64,000 nt of DNA from contig JAMLID010000014.1 of the NCBI GenBank assembly GCA_023954355.1, forward strand, positions 1-64,000, in the 5' to 3' direction. The position numbers and the translations under genes are program-made. The notes below the pieces were generated by a model, which was not told the DNA's origin, searched no databases, and saw only the letters and a list, made by a program, of their open reading frames with translations. This document shows positions 7,738-17,345 of the stretch, in pieces (the stretch's first letter is position 1; each line of letters starts with the position of its first letter). This DNA comes from Oligoflexia bacterium. Its GTDB lineage: Bacteria; Bdellovibrionota; UBA1018; CAIPTA01.

Positions 7738-9798
7738 ATGAAGTCATTTTCTGTTTCTATCGTTTCGATTTACCTCTTTTGTTCTACTTATGCATATGCT
7801 GCTGATTTGCGAGTCGTGCGAGTAGAAAATTATAGAGTAATTGCTGGGAAGACCGTTACAGATCGTGAAGCCGTAGATACGGCAGTTAAAGAAGCGATTG
7901 CTCAATCAGCTACCTATAATGTTCGCTTAGTTTTTCAGGCCGATCGAACATATCGCCTTAAACGAAAGTTAGAAGGGCAAGCACCAGATGCGATTTTCCC
8001 TTTTACTGGCGTGAAAAATATTATGGTGAATGGGAATAATGCCCAGATTTTATTGGATCGATACGATTACGTTGCAGAGATTCGTGATTCTGAAAATATT
8101 CATATTTGGAATTTAAGAGTCGATTATGCTGTTCCTAATCACACTCAAGGTAGAGTGGTGGCGGTAGATCCAAGTGGTAATTTTATTACTGTTGATATTG
8201 ATGCAGGTTATTTGATGCCTAATAAAGGCAATGGAAGTCATGAGTGGGCGAACTCACTATCGTTTGACTCACAAGAAAAATACTTAAAAAACGTAAATGT
8301 CTATATAGAGGATGTTCAGATTGTCGGAGCGAAAAGAGTAAAAATTATTACAAAAGATGGCTATCAAACTGAAGCAAAGAAACTTCATGCTGGATATAAA
8401 TTTGCCTTTCGCGCATTCGGTGAAGGAGGCAAAACCAATTTTCATATCCTCCAAAGCAAAAACGTGAGTTTTAAAAATGTGGATGTTTACAATACGATGA
8501 AGATTGCTTTTACAGCTAGGTATAATGAAGGCAATCTACTTTTTGATCATGTTCGTGTGATGAGAAAACCAAACTCGAATCGCTTGATTGCTGGTTTGTC
8601 AGATAGCTTTCATATGAAGTCGAATAGAGCAATTGTTACAATAAGGAATTCACTTGTTGAACGAACCCTTGATGATGGAATAAATCTTGGATCTATGGCA
8701 GAGGTTTGTCACAGTTATAATCCGAATACTTTAGAGCTAGAACTTCGTGATACTGGCTATATTAGTAAAGATGTTCCAACTTCAGCGCCGTTGAAAGCAG
8801 GTGATACACTAAGTGCATTTCAATTAGGAGCCGATGCTACAAAAATTTTTATTGGGTCTGCAAAAATTGCTTCTGTTAACTCAATTACCAATAAAATGCG
8901 ACGTGTGCGCCTTACTAATAATATTCCTGGAATTAGGTGTTTAGATGCCGGTACTGGTGTTGGCCTTGGTGGAAAATTTTTAGAACAGTGGCATGCGACC
9001 AGATTTTTTAGTCCAGAGGTTTCGAATCCTGGGTTTAGGGTTTTGAATAATACTATTCGTGAAAAAACGCGAAATGGAATTTTAGGAAAAGCACAAGGTT
9101 CTATGATTAGAGGTAATCATTTTGAAAACATAAGTGGTAACGGGATAGATGCAACCAATAATTTAATGTTTAATGAAGGCCCTGTGGCCATGAGAATGGA
9201 GATTTCTGCCAATACCTTCAAAGATATATTTTTGTACCCCGTTATTTTAGGAGTTAGCTCATATTCTGCCGCTAATCTTCCCACGTTGAATATAAATTCG
9301 AATATTGTTAATAACGATTTCATTGGTGGTAAACCGATTCGACTAATGAATGCCACACATATAAATATTGCCGGCAATTTTTTTAGTGAAGCAGGCAGCA
9401 GTATTCCAATTAAGAAGAATATATCTGATTTAACATCAAATTCGGCTACAGCTATTTTTCGATTGGGCAGCGCATATTATTACGAAGGCCCTACTTATAT
9501 TTGCCGTTATGATTCAGAAGAAAAAGCTGCACAAGTATGGGGACAAAATTTTCAGCAGTTTGCAGCGTCTAGAACCCAGTTTCCACCTGCTAGGTATTAT
9601 CTAGGTAGCTGCCAAGATAGTGAGGGCAGTATGAGACTAGCAAACAGCCTAGGGCTTATAAATAAAACAAGATTAAGTACCGAGGCTTGCGGCTGGGGTA
9701 CTGTGAGAAGATTTCAGCTAGGTACCGGTATTGCTGATCCTAGGTTGATGAATTTTGTTAACTCATCTATCCCTATAAGCGGAATATGTAAGTTTTAA
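7738..9798 (+). CDS. Secreted right-handed beta-helix protein
   Basis: 686 residues from the ATG at 7738, which gives a standard signal peptide (about 1-21, ending TYAYA); a start 69 bases upstream would place the hydrophobic segment too far in. The body contains many short repeating strand units with Asn and hydrophobic ladders (for example NIHIWNLRVDYAV, NVSFKNVDVYNT, VLNNTIREKTRNGI, MIRGNHFENISGNG), typical of pectate-lyase-like parallel beta-helices. Such folds are polysaccharide lyases, hydrolases or epimerases, or phage-like adhesins. No catalytic triad could be assigned. The C-terminal 110 residues contain several cysteines. It stands alone between the LysR gene and a convergent operon. 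Confidence 0.65.
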   Translation: MKSFSVSIVSIYLFCSTYAYAADLRVVRVENYRVIAGKTVTDREAVDTAVKEAIAQSATYNVRLVFQADRTYRLKRKLEGQAPDAIFPFTGVKNIMVNGNNAQILLDRYDYVAEIRDSENIHIWNLRVDYAVPNHTQGRVVAVDPSGNFITVDIDAGYLMPNKGNGSHEWANSLSFDSQEKYLKNVNVYIEDVQIVGAKRVKIITKDGYQTEAKKLHAGYKFAFRAFGEGGKTNFHILQSKNVSFKNVDVYNTMKIAFTARYNEGNLLFDHVRVMRKPNSNRLIAGLSDSFHMKSNRAIVTIRNSLVERTLDDGINLGSMAEVCHSYNPNTLELELRDTGYISKDVPTSAPLKAGDTLSAFQLGADATKIFIGSAKIASVNSITNKMRRVRLTNNIPGIRCLDAGTGVGLGGKFLEQWHATRFFSPEVSNPGFRVLNNTIREKTRNGILGKAQGSMIRGNHFENISGNGIDATNNLMFNEGPVAMRMEISANTFKDIFLYPVILGVSSYSAANLPTLNINSNIVNNDFIGGKPIRLMNATHINIAGNFFSEAGSSIPIKKNISDLTSNSATAIFRLGSAYYYEGPTYICRYDSEEKAAQVWGQNFQQFAASRTQFPPARYYLGSCQDSEGSMRLANSLGLINKTRLSTEACGWGTVRRFQLGTGIADPRLMNFVNSSIPISGICKF

Positions 9799-9825
9799 TA
9801 ACCGTATAGAAACAGATTACAGGGG

Positions 9826-10923
9826 CTATAGCGATCCTACCCAATCAGCGATAAAAATATTTGTTTCGCCAGGTACCTTACCGTTACGGTTAGATGCCCA
9901 AACAATTTTTTTGCCGTCTGGAGAAAACATCGCAAAAGCGTCAAACGTTTCACTAAAGGTAATTTGTTCTAAGTTTTTTCCACTTGTATCAACAGAATAT
10001 AAATTGAACTTTCTGCCTTTGGGATCTTGGTAGTTAGAAGAAAAAATAATTTTATTGTCAGACGGAAAAAAGAAGGGAGCAAAAGATCCACCCTTTAAAT
10101 TGGTAATTTGTTTTTTACCGGTGCCATCTTTATTAATTACAAAAATTTCTAGCCAAGAGGGGCGATATACCCCAGCTTTTAAGTTCTTGATATAGTCTTT
10201 TTTCTCTTTTGCTGTTTTAGGGTGGTATGCTCTATAAACTAACTTTTCTCCATCATGAGAAAAGAAGGCTCCACCATCATAGCCTAGGTCTTTTGTGATC
10301 CTACGACGATTTTTGCCATCTACATCCATCGTATAAAGATCTAAGTCTCCATCTTGAGTACTTGTATATACCATTTCTAGCTGATTAGGCGAGATAGTGG
10401 CTTCAGCATCATAAGCATTATTATTCGTTAGGCGTTTTAATGAATTATTTTTATCGAAGTCATTTGTGTAGAGCTCGTAGCTTGAGTAGATGGGCCAAAC
10501 GTATCCACGACTATAGTCTGGTTTTGCTGGGCAGGTTTCTCCGGCATCATGAGTAGATGCGTAAATTAAATTAGCCGGACTTTCTGCTTTCTCATTTAGG
10601 CCATATAGGTATCCACAGGTTACACGACCTTTTCCGGTAGATACTTTTCTTAGATCGCTTCCATCGATGCGCATAGCGTACATTTCATCACAGGGGTAGT
10701 CTCCTCTTTGGCTTTGAAAAATTAACCAATCACCCTCTGGTGAAAAATAAGCTTCAGCATTTTGGCCACCAAAAGTTAGCTGACGTACGTTGGTGAAATA
10801 TTTTTCTTCTCCTTCAAAGAAAACCTTACCGTCTGGTACGCTTACAGTTTCTGTGGTTTTTGTTTTCATGCTTTGGCATGAGAATAAAGCCAGAGTCAGT
10901 ATAAAGAAGAAAATAGATTTCAT
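9826..10923 (-). CDS. PD40/TolB-like beta-propeller lipoprotein
   Basis: 365 residues with a lipoprotein signal (lipobox ALFSC, C16). The mature part is built from WD40-like PD40 repeats with the recurring pattern of F/S-P-D/E-G-x-x-hydrophobic, e.g. YFSPEGDWLIFQS, FFSHDGEKLVY, MFSPDGKKIVWAS, ISPNQLEMVYTS, and T-x-x-x-x-D-x-x-P/A elements. This is the TolB-type six-bladed propeller architecture, usually a periplasmic binding platform. It is the last gene of a six-gene minus-strand operon, 17 bp after the prenyltransferase-like gene. It is not TolB itself, as no tol/pal genes are near and the TolB N-terminal domain is absent. Ligand unknown. Confidence 0.75.
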   Translation of the reverse strand: MKSIFFFILTLALFSCQSMKTKTTETVSVPDGKVFFEGEEKYFTNVRQLTFGGQNAEAYFSPEGDWLIFQSQRGDYPCDEMYAMRIDGSDLRKVSTGKGRVTCGYLYGLNEKAESPANLIYASTHDAGETCPAKPDYSRGYVWPIYSSYELYTNDFDKNNSLKRLTNNNAYDAEATISPNQLEMVYTSTQDGDLDLYTMDVDGKNRRRITKDLGYDGGAFFSHDGEKLVYRAYHPKTAKEKKDYIKNLKAGVYRPSWLEIFVINKDGTGKKQITNLKGGSFAPFFFPSDNKIIFSSNYQDPKGRKFNLYSVDTSGKNLEQITFSETFDAFAMFSPDGKKIVWASNRNGKVPGETNIFIADWVGSL

Positions 10924-10940
10924 AAAAATTCCTTAAAATC

Positions 10941-12056
10941 TTAAAAGTGAAATTTGATACCTAAGCTATAAAGGATTCCGAACAAAAAATAAAATACTGA
11001 GGCATAAATTCGGGCTTTTTTTAGGTAGGGGTCAAAAGGTCCCTTAGAAGATAACACATTGTGTATTACAAAATAGGCAATGGGTAATGATAGTAGAGGG
11101 ATCAATTCATTTTCAATAGCACTAATGTACCAATAGCAAATGGATGAGCTAATAAATAATAAAAAAACTAAAAACACACAGAGGTATTGGGAAGTGCGAA
11201 AGCCTGCAAACCTAGCTATGGTGAAGGTATTAGCAAAAGTATCTGCAGGAATTTTAACCATATTTCCAATATGCAGCAAAAGTACGGCTGCTAGCGCTAA
11301 AGGAATCGAATGCATGGCAAGTAAAGCTGCTGTTGTTGCATTTTGTGTAATTAAAATTGCTGTACCATAGGTCATGATTGGTCCGGTTAGGAAGAATACG
11401 ATAGGCTCACCTAATCCAAAATATTTATAATGAAAGGGCCACCCACTATAACTAGCGGCTCCAATAGCGCCAATGATTCCTAAGATGGTTAAGTGTGGCC
11501 ACCAAATTTCTTTAGGGACTTGTGAAAATAAGTGGATAGCAGAAATTATAGAGAGACAAAAAAGAGCCGCAGCCGCTTGCTTTAGATGCAGGGCAGGTAT
11601 CCATAGCTTTTGTATTACGCCACTACCTAACGAATAACGTTCTGAATCTAACCCTCTCATGTGATCTTCGTATTCGCTCCAAAGGTGACAGCTAATTTGT
11701 AAAAGCAAAATAGTAGAAACAAGTGAAAATGATTGAGGCACCCAAATGGGAATATTAGAAAAAAAGGCAAAACTAAACACCAGAAGTATAGGAAGAATCG
11801 AAAACATTAGATAGTGAGCACGAATAGCAAAAAGCCAGCGAATAAAAATAGAGGGTAGTTGTAAGGCTTCTGAAGGTAAGTACTCTAGTAATACGTTCGA
11901 AGCTTCTTGCTCAAAATCAGAAAACGCTAACGTTTTCATTTTGCCTTCACTTGACAGGCGAACTCTTACATCTGAGCCTTTTTCTTTTAATCGAAAATCT
12001 AAAAGAAACTTTTGTACCCTCTCGTGATTCGAGGGTAGTAACTCGGTATGGTTCAC
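10941..12056 (-). CDS. MenA/UbiA-like prenyltransferase, divergent
   Basis: 371 residues; about 70 soluble N-terminal residues precede roughly eight or nine membrane spans. The segment GWPFHYKYFGLGEPIVFFLTG resembles MenA (1,4-dihydroxy-2-naphthoate polyprenyltransferase). The first Asp-rich motif, NLANDYxDxxxGxD in MenA, is HLWSEYEDHMRGLD here, and the second (NNLRDxxxDxxxGKxTL) is degenerate: NMVKIPADTFANTFTI. The ATGA overlap with the polyprenyl diphosphate synthase gene suggests shared use of the long-chain prenyl product. It may still attach a prenyl tail in quinone synthesis, or have changed substrate. Family placement is fairly safe, activity is not. Confidence 0.6.
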   Translation of the reverse strand: MNHTELLPSNHERVQKFLLDFRLKEKGSDVRVRLSSEGKMKTLAFSDFEQEASNVLLEYLPSEALQLPSIFIRWLFAIRAHYLMFSILPILLVFSFAFFSNIPIWVPQSFSLVSTILLLQISCHLWSEYEDHMRGLDSERYSLGSGVIQKLWIPALHLKQAAAALFCLSIISAIHLFSQVPKEIWWPHLTILGIIGAIGAASYSGWPFHYKYFGLGEPIVFFLTGPIMTYGTAILITQNATTAALLAMHSIPLALAAVLLLHIGNMVKIPADTFANTFTIARFAGFRTSQYLCVFLVFLLFISSSICYWYISAIENELIPLLSLPIAYFVIHNVLSSKGPFDPYLKKARIYASVFYFLFGILYSLGIKFHF

Positions 12057-13093
12057 TTCATCCTCGCGAGAAGTCGGTTACTTAAATCGATGGTTAAATC
12101 TTTCCACGGACTTGCTGGTATTTTTTCTAAGTGTGCTAAAGAAAATTGACTATGTTTTTCTGCTTCTCTTTTAGCCCAGTCAAGGGTTTCGTTGTATTCT
12201 TTCAGTGATGATAGAGATACGCCTAGTTCTTTATAGTTACTGATATAGCCATGCTTGTCTGCTTGAGAAAAACTTTTCTCTAATAGAGAAGCGGCAGTAG
12301 AGGATAAATTTACTAGCTTTGCTCCGACAACGTTCAACTTAGATTCATGTAGATCTAGGTAGCGATCTTTTCCTGTGTCTTTACCTTCCCAGTCTAGAAT
12401 ATCGTCGAGAATCTGAAAGGCGATTCCTAAGTGTGAGCCAAAGTGAAAAAGCTCTTTGGCATATTGGTTTTTACTATGACCGACGACCCAAGCAGACCAT
12501 GCAAATAAAGAAGCAGTTTTTCTTCTAGCTACTTCAATCACGGCATCGATATCTCCATGTACGGTACCCACTAAGTCTGCTTGAAGGCACTCACCTTCAA
12601 CTAATTCACGTACTGTGTCTGCAAGGCGTTGCAAAATTTCTGGATCTCTCATTTGCGCTACTTCAGAGATAGCCTTAGAAAGCAGAGCATCTCCTGATAG
12701 AATGGCCGTATGGGCACCGTATTTTAAGTAGGCGGCGACACGGCCTCTTCGCATAGTAGCAGCATCTAAAACATCGTCATGAAGAAGCGTTGCTGTATGT
12801 ACCAATTCAGAAGCGATTGCGCAGGGCTTGAGTTTATCAAATGAAGTTTCTAGAGCTTTTGATAGTAGAGCAATCAGTAGAGGACGAATGCGCTTACCAC
12901 CAGCTAGTAAAAGATGATAGGCGGGCTGTGAAAGCCTGGGTACGACGCCAAATTTATCTTCTAGGTTCCAATCAAGATCAGAAACTTCTTTTTCAATTTC
13001 TTGAAGTAATCTTTTAGTTTCTAGTGTTAGTTTAATTTTCTTACCTAAGTCTGCTGCAGCAGAGGGGGTAGGAATCGTTTCGTTTGTTTCCAT
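12053..13093 (-). CDS. Polyprenyl (trans-isoprenyl) diphosphate synthase
   Basis: 346 residues, usual length for the octaprenyl/heptaprenyl synthase group. Motifs in order: GGKRIRP (about 65-71), first Asp-rich motif D106-D-V-L-D110 in LLHDDVLDAATMRRG, and second Asp-rich motif in FQILDDILDWEG. It condenses isopentenyl diphosphate onto an allylic primer to make the side chain for quinones; exact chain length cannot be read. It overlaps the MenA/UbiA-like gene by 4 bp (ATGA) and begins 1 bp after the M14 peptidase gene, inside the purK-purE operon. Confidence 0.88.
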   Translation of the reverse strand: METNETIPTPSAAADLGKKIKLTLETKRLLQEIEKEVSDLDWNLEDKFGVVPRLSQPAYHLLLAGGKRIRPLLIALLSKALETSFDKLKPCAIASELVHTATLLHDDVLDAATMRRGRVAAYLKYGAHTAILSGDALLSKAISEVAQMRDPEILQRLADTVRELVEGECLQADLVGTVHGDIDAVIEVARRKTASLFAWSAWVVGHSKNQYAKELFHFGSHLGIAFQILDDILDWEGKDTGKDRYLDLHESKLNVVGAKLVNLSSTAASLLEKSFSQADKHGYISNYKELGVSLSSLKEYNETLDWAKREAEKHSQFSLAHLEKIPASPWKDLTIDLSNRLLARMK

Positions 13094-13094
13094 T

Positions 13095-13982
13095 TTATTT
13101 TTTTGAATTCTTTTTACTTGTTTCTTCTTCTTTTTTCTCGTTAAGAATTTTTTCTGTTTGAATCACTATATCGCCGGTGATGTCTTGTAGTTTGTCAAAC
13201 TGCTCTAGTTTATCTGCAACGTGGTTACCATGAAGCTCTACGGTAAGTGTTGGTTTTGAGCGATCTACCCACATATAGCGGCCAAGGCTTCCGGGGTAGT
13301 TTCCAAGACTTTTCCACGGCAGTTTTGGAAAAGCGCGCGGAGGAGGAATCCTTGGACCATCAAAATCTAAAACACCATAAGGGGTATGTATGGATAAAAT
13401 TAGGTCAGGGTTAAAGTCTTCAATATGTTTGATGGCGCAGACGGTTTCTTTTTCACTAGCAGCACTTTTTCCGGGAAAACGTCTTGGGTCTTTCTTGGTT
13501 TTTTCATTCCAATACTTAAGCGCTAAGTTATCCCAGTCTTCGGTAGGGAAGTTTCTATTAATGTCTACGCCGTTTCCATTCATTCTTGTTTTTTTTGCAA
13601 GGCCATCTGGGTTTAAAATCGGAACAACTCGCCAAGAGTTTCTTGGCTCAATGGTAGTTAATCTTTCCATCCACGCACGAGCTACGCTACCACTAGGAAT
13701 TTCGTCTCCATGAACAAGAGAAAAAACAAGAACTTTTCTTGAACCTTCGACACCTTCTTTGGCCGCTTTATCAAAATGGTAGATGCGAACACCTTTTTCG
13801 CTCTCGCAACCTTCTAGTACTTTAACCTCTTTGCAGGCTGCGCGAAGAGAATCGTCTTTGTGTTTTCCCGGCAGTTTATTGAGTTCTTCATAGCAAAAAG
13901 ACTCTAAGGAAGGAGTCTTATTTTCTTCAGCTAGCGAAGTGAAGGATTGAATGAAGGGTAAAAGAATCAAAAGTAGGATCAT
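13095..13982 (-). CDS. M14 zinc carboxypeptidase, MpaA-like
   Basis: 295 residues with a short signal sequence (about 1-18). Zinc ligands H91-x-x-E94 ([10 protein letters not shown]) and H199 (ILSIHTPYG), substrate-binding N142-R143 (GVDINRNFP) and catalytic E249 (TLTVELHGN) are all present, in the order of M14 carboxypeptidases. The compact form and the [12 protein letters not shown] motif resemble MpaA murein-peptide amidase, which cuts the gamma-D-Glu-mDAP bond, but this copy appears exported. The C-terminus is Lys/Glu-rich. ATG overlaps the purE stop (ATGA). Murein is the likely substrate, by family only. Confidence 0.75.
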   Translation of the reverse strand: MILLLILLPFIQSFTSLAEENKTPSLESFCYEELNKLPGKHKDDSLRAACKEVKVLEGCESEKGVRIYHFDKAAKEGVEGSRKVLVFSLVHGDEIPSGSVARAWMERLTTIEPRNSWRVVPILNPDGLAKKTRMNGNGVDINRNFPTEDWDNLALKYWNEKTKKDPRRFPGKSAASEKETVCAIKHIEDFNPDLILSIHTPYGVLDFDGPRIPPPRAFPKLPWKSLGNYPGSLGRYMWVDRSKPTLTVELHGNHVADKLEQFDKLQDITGDIVIQTEKILNEKKEEETSKKNSKK

Positions 13983-14458
13983 ATTTTTTTATTTTTTTCT
14001 CTGCTTTTTTTAGCTTCTGTTTTTCTAAATTTTTCTAATTTTTTTCTTAAGTCCGAATTGCTTAGGCTTAAAATTTGAAGAGCTAGGAGTGCTGCGTTTT
14101 CGCTATTACCAATAGCGACAGTTGCAACAGGAATCCCCTTAGGCATTTGTGCAATGGATAGCAAGCTATCTAATCCATCTAAGCTTTTTGTGGGGATGGG
14201 AACTCCAATAACAGGAAGAATGCTGTAGGCGGCAAGCATGCCTGGTAGGTGTGCTGCTCCTCCGGCTCCGGCGATAATTACTTGGATTCCACGTGATTGA
14301 GCGTCTTCACCATACTTTGCCATATCTTTTGGCGTTCTATGGGCAGATACGACTCGCTTCTCGTAGGGAATTCCAAAAGATTCCAGTACTTTAGCGGCTC
14401 TTTTAAGAACCGGCCAATCTGAATCGCTGCCCATGGTAATCCCTACAAGTTTTTTCAT
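13979..14458 (-). CDS. purE: PurE, N5-carboxyaminoimidazole ribonucleotide mutase
   Basis: 159 residues, full length for class I PurE. Signature segments: [13 protein letters not shown] at the N-terminus, VSAHRTP with the catalytic His, and [12 protein letters not shown]. It moves the carboxylate of N5-CAIR to C4, making CAIR in de novo purine synthesis in the cytoplasm, and acts after PurK, encoded 9 bp upstream. Its stop overlaps the M14 peptidase start. Confidence 0.97.
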   Translation of the reverse strand: MKKLVGITMGSDSDWPVLKRAAKVLESFGIPYEKRVVSAHRTPKDMAKYGEDAQSRGIQVIIAGAGGAAHLPGMLAAYSILPVIGVPIPTKSLDGLDSLLSIAQMPKGIPVATVAIGNSENAALLALQILSLSNSDLRKKLEKFRKTEAKKSREKNKKI

Positions 14459-14467
14459 ACCCCTGAA

Positions 14468-15577
14468 TTACCTTTCTACCCATCGAGAAGCAAGAATTTG
14501 CTGCGCTATTTGGTGACACTCTGCAAGCGAGTCGCCATATACGGTGAAGTGTCCCATTTTTCTGTTTTTTCGGATTTCCGATTTTCCGTACCAGTGTAGT
14601 TTTGCATTTTCTGGCCAAGGACTTCCGCAGGTGAGCTTCGAATAGAGGGGAGCAAATTCTTTTTCAGACTCGGGCCAAAGTAAGTTTGTCATTAACGCCG
14701 CTTTTGCTATCGGTTTTGTTGGTTTTAGGTCTTTACCTATGCCTGCTAAGAGATGGTTTTCGAATTGCGAGCCAGCGCACACATCTATGGTGAAATGACC
14801 TGAATTATGTACTCTTGGGGCAATTTCATTGACTAGTACAGTTTCATTTTCGACAAAGAGCTCAACAGCGAGTACACCAATATAAGAAATTTCAGTGGCA
14901 ATTTTTTTTGCGATTCTTGCACCTTCTTGCGCCACTTTTGTTTCTGTGAAGGGTTCGCTATATTCTACTTGGTAGCAAATACCTTCTTTCTGGATGCTTT
15001 TCACCGTCGGGTATTGAGCGATAGTTTGGTTTTTTGATCGCCCCACGACCGCGGCCATTTCATAAGAATAAGAGACTAAACGTTCTAGATAAGGTTCACG
15101 AATATTAGGTAACAAATCTTTCCAGTCTTGGCCTTGGCATTGGCCTTTAGCGTCAATTACCCAGACTCCTTTGCCATCATAGCCGCCTTTACCCGCTTTA
15201 AGTACGGCACCCTTATATTTTTGGATAAACTGATCGCCAACTGATGGATCATGTAAAATAGAAACAAAATCTGAGGTGGGGATTCCTAACTTTTGAACAA
15301 GTTCTTTTTGTTGTCGTTTACTTTTGAGCAGTTGAAAATTTTCCCAAGTAGGAAAACTCTCCAGTCCTTTACTTTTCATTAAAGAAAGTAAATCTTCGTC
15401 TATATGTTCTTGCTCGAAAGTTATCAGACTATGTTGATCTGGATCACCCTTTACCCAAGTCCAAGCCTCGGACAAAGAGAAGACTTTAAACGGAATATTA
15501 AGGTTTTTTGCGGCTTTACTGAGTAGTAAACCGAGTTGTCCGTTTCCTAATACGATAATTTCTTTTGGTGCTGCCAT
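14468..15577 (-). CDS. purK: PurK, N5-CAIR synthetase
   Basis: 369 residues of the ATP-grasp superfamily. The N-terminal nucleotide loop is VLGNGQLGLLL; the ATP-grasp core shows VLKAGKGGYDGKG and the metal/substrate region VNEIAPRVHNSGHFT, diagnostic for PurK. It makes N5-CAIR from AIR, bicarbonate and ATP. It is the first gene of the six-gene minus-strand operon. The ATG at 15577 has GGAAAG upstream and is divergent from the transglycosylase gene, whose chosen start is 60 bp away. Confidence 0.96.
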   Translation of the reverse strand: MAAPKEIIVLGNGQLGLLLSKAAKNLNIPFKVFSLSEAWTWVKGDPDQHSLITFEQEHIDEDLLSLMKSKGLESFPTWENFQLLKSKRQQKELVQKLGIPTSDFVSILHDPSVGDQFIQKYKGAVLKAGKGGYDGKGVWVIDAKGQCQGQDWKDLLPNIREPYLERLVSYSYEMAAVVGRSKNQTIAQYPTVKSIQKEGICYQVEYSEPFTETKVAQEGARIAKKIATEISYIGVLAVELFVENETVLVNEIAPRVHNSGHFTIDVCAGSQFENHLLAGIGKDLKPTKPIAKAALMTNLLWPESEKEFAPLYSKLTCGSPWPENAKLHWYGKSEIRKNRKMGHFTVYGDSLAECHQIAQQILASRWVER

Positions 15578-15636
15578 TTCTTTCCAAAAAACGTTACCCT
15601 TATATAAGAGCCGTTGCTCTAGGGAAGGGTGAGTTT

Positions 15637-17343
15637 ATGTTATTTATCAGCAGGAGGCTGATTTCTAATCAGGTCATAATTCTATCAAGTCTTTTCGTTT
15701 TTGTAATGGGGATTAGTCAGGCTTTTTCTGCCAGCCCTGCAACTATGCAGGCACAGGCTAAAATTGACCTCCCTTCCGAAGAGGTTTTGGCTAAGGAACT
15801 GGGGTTTACAACTAAAGAGTTTAAATCTGTGGTGGATGATTTTGCCCAATCTATGTCTTTAGGCAAAAATTCTAAGCCGTATAAGCGACTTTGCGCGAAA
15901 GATGAGAATGCCTGTATTATACTTTCAGATTTCTTAAATCAAAATACTGGTGCGAAACGAGAAAGAAGGCGGTCTCGCGGTCGTATTCGCAATTTACGAA
16001 TAACAGAAAAAAACTATGAGAGCACGCAGTCGCATGATTATCGTAGTTTGGTTCGCAGTTTGAAGTTTAAAAAACAAAAAGATTTTGTTTCTGCGGCAAA
16101 TTTAGCGCTGAGAGGCACAAGTTGTCCAAGAAACTTATCTGCAGCACTATCGGTAATGGCTGAAGAATTTTTTCCTGATGAAACCGCACAGAACTTATCA
16201 TTGCAGCTTTTTGAAAATGCCAAGCCATGTTTAAGAGAAAACCAAGTAGTTCATGAACGCTTATTTTTACGACAAGGGCTTTTGGCGCTTAAAAATGGTG
16301 ATAAAAAGAAAGCAAAGGATTTTTTGCAAGAAGCGAAAGATTCGAAAACAAATACCGAGAGGTATCGGGTGCTTTACTGGTTAGGTGATTTAGCAAATCA
16401 AGAAAAGACTAAAACGAATCCTGACTGGGATGCACTTTTAGAAGAATATCCTTTGTCATATTATGCGATAGAGGCAGCAATCAAAATTGGAAAAGACCCT
16501 CTAGAGGTTGCTTATAAGAGAGAAGTTGGAAAGACAGAACGTACGGTAGTTGATGATCCAGAGCTAGATCAAATGATCCGTTGGCTAGAGTCACTTTATG
16601 TTTATAAAAAATCTACAGCAGTAGGAAAGTGGGCAAGCTGGATTGTTCGTTCTTCAGAGAGTGAGTTGAAAGTAGAGTTGATTCACTATATTTCTACAAT
16701 CAAAATTGCCTCTGGCCTTTATCGTAGTAATATTCAGATGCTTTTCTCATATTTTAAATCAAATCCCAAAGCTTTGAATGAAGAAGGTTTGAAACTTTTA
16801 TATCCAAGGCCTTATTATAAATTAGTAGAAGATTCTAGTAAGGGAGTGGTTGATCCCTATTTAGTATTAGCTTTGATTCGCCAAGAGAGTGCATTTGATC
16901 CAAGAGCAGTATCTTCTGCTAAGGCCAAGGGTCTAATGCAAATTATCCCTCATACTGCGAGAAGGCTAGCCAGCCAAGGCCATCGAAAATTATTAAACGA
17001 GAAGGCTAATACTGAAATGGGCGTAAAGTATTTAAAGATTTTAGCTAAGCGCTTTGATGATAGGGCAGAGCTTGTTTTGGCTGGCTATAATGCTGGCCCA
17101 AATAAAGTAGATGAATGGTTGAAGCGAATCCCAGAGCAAAAAAGTGATCCATTGCTTTGGAACGATTTGATTCCTTATATGGAGACTCGAGATTATGTGG
17201 TTTCTATTTTAAGAAATAATTATTTATACGAGCGGCTCTATGGTGAGAAAGAAGAAGAGAAGAAAGTCAAAGATCTTTTTCATTCAGAATTAGTGATTCA
17301 CCTTTTAGAAAAGACTCCACAGAAGCAAAAAGAAGAGTCTTAA
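15637..17343 (+). CDS. Soluble lytic murein transglycosylase (Slt-like)
   Basis: 568 residues from the ATG at 15637, preceded by AGGGAAGGG; earlier in-frame codons from 15565 overlap purK and would bury the signal peptide. After a signal/anchor segment (about 10-32) comes a long helical superhelix region (about 130-390) with TPR-like repeats. The goose-lysozyme-type SLT domain is at the C-terminal third: catalytic E417 in ALIRQESAFDPRAVSSAKAKG, then GLMQIIPHTAR and AGYNAGPNKV. It cleaves the MurNAc-GlcNAc bond with anhydro product formation in the periplasm. No LysM is present. The gene ends 2 bp before a convergent lipoprotein gene. Confidence 0.9.
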   Translation: MLFISRRLISNQVIILSSLFVFVMGISQAFSASPATMQAQAKIDLPSEEVLAKELGFTTKEFKSVVDDFAQSMSLGKNSKPYKRLCAKDENACIILSDFLNQNTGAKRERRRSRGRIRNLRITEKNYESTQSHDYRSLVRSLKFKKQKDFVSAANLALRGTSCPRNLSAALSVMAEEFFPDETAQNLSLQLFENAKPCLRENQVVHERLFLRQGLLALKNGDKKKAKDFLQEAKDSKTNTERYRVLYWLGDLANQEKTKTNPDWDALLEEYPLSYYAIEAAIKIGKDPLEVAYKREVGKTERTVVDDPELDQMIRWLESLYVYKKSTAVGKWASWIVRSSESELKVELIHYISTIKIASGLYRSNIQMLFSYFKSNPKALNEEGLKLLYPRPYYKLVEDSSKGVVDPYLVLALIRQESAFDPRAVSSAKAKGLMQIIPHTARRLASQGHRKLLNEKANTEMGVKYLKILAKRFDDRAELVLAGYNAGPNKVDEWLKRIPEQKSDPLLWNDLIPYMETRDYVVSILRNNYLYERLYGEKEEEKKVKDLFHSELVIHLLEKTPQKQKEES

Positions 17344-17345
17344 GA

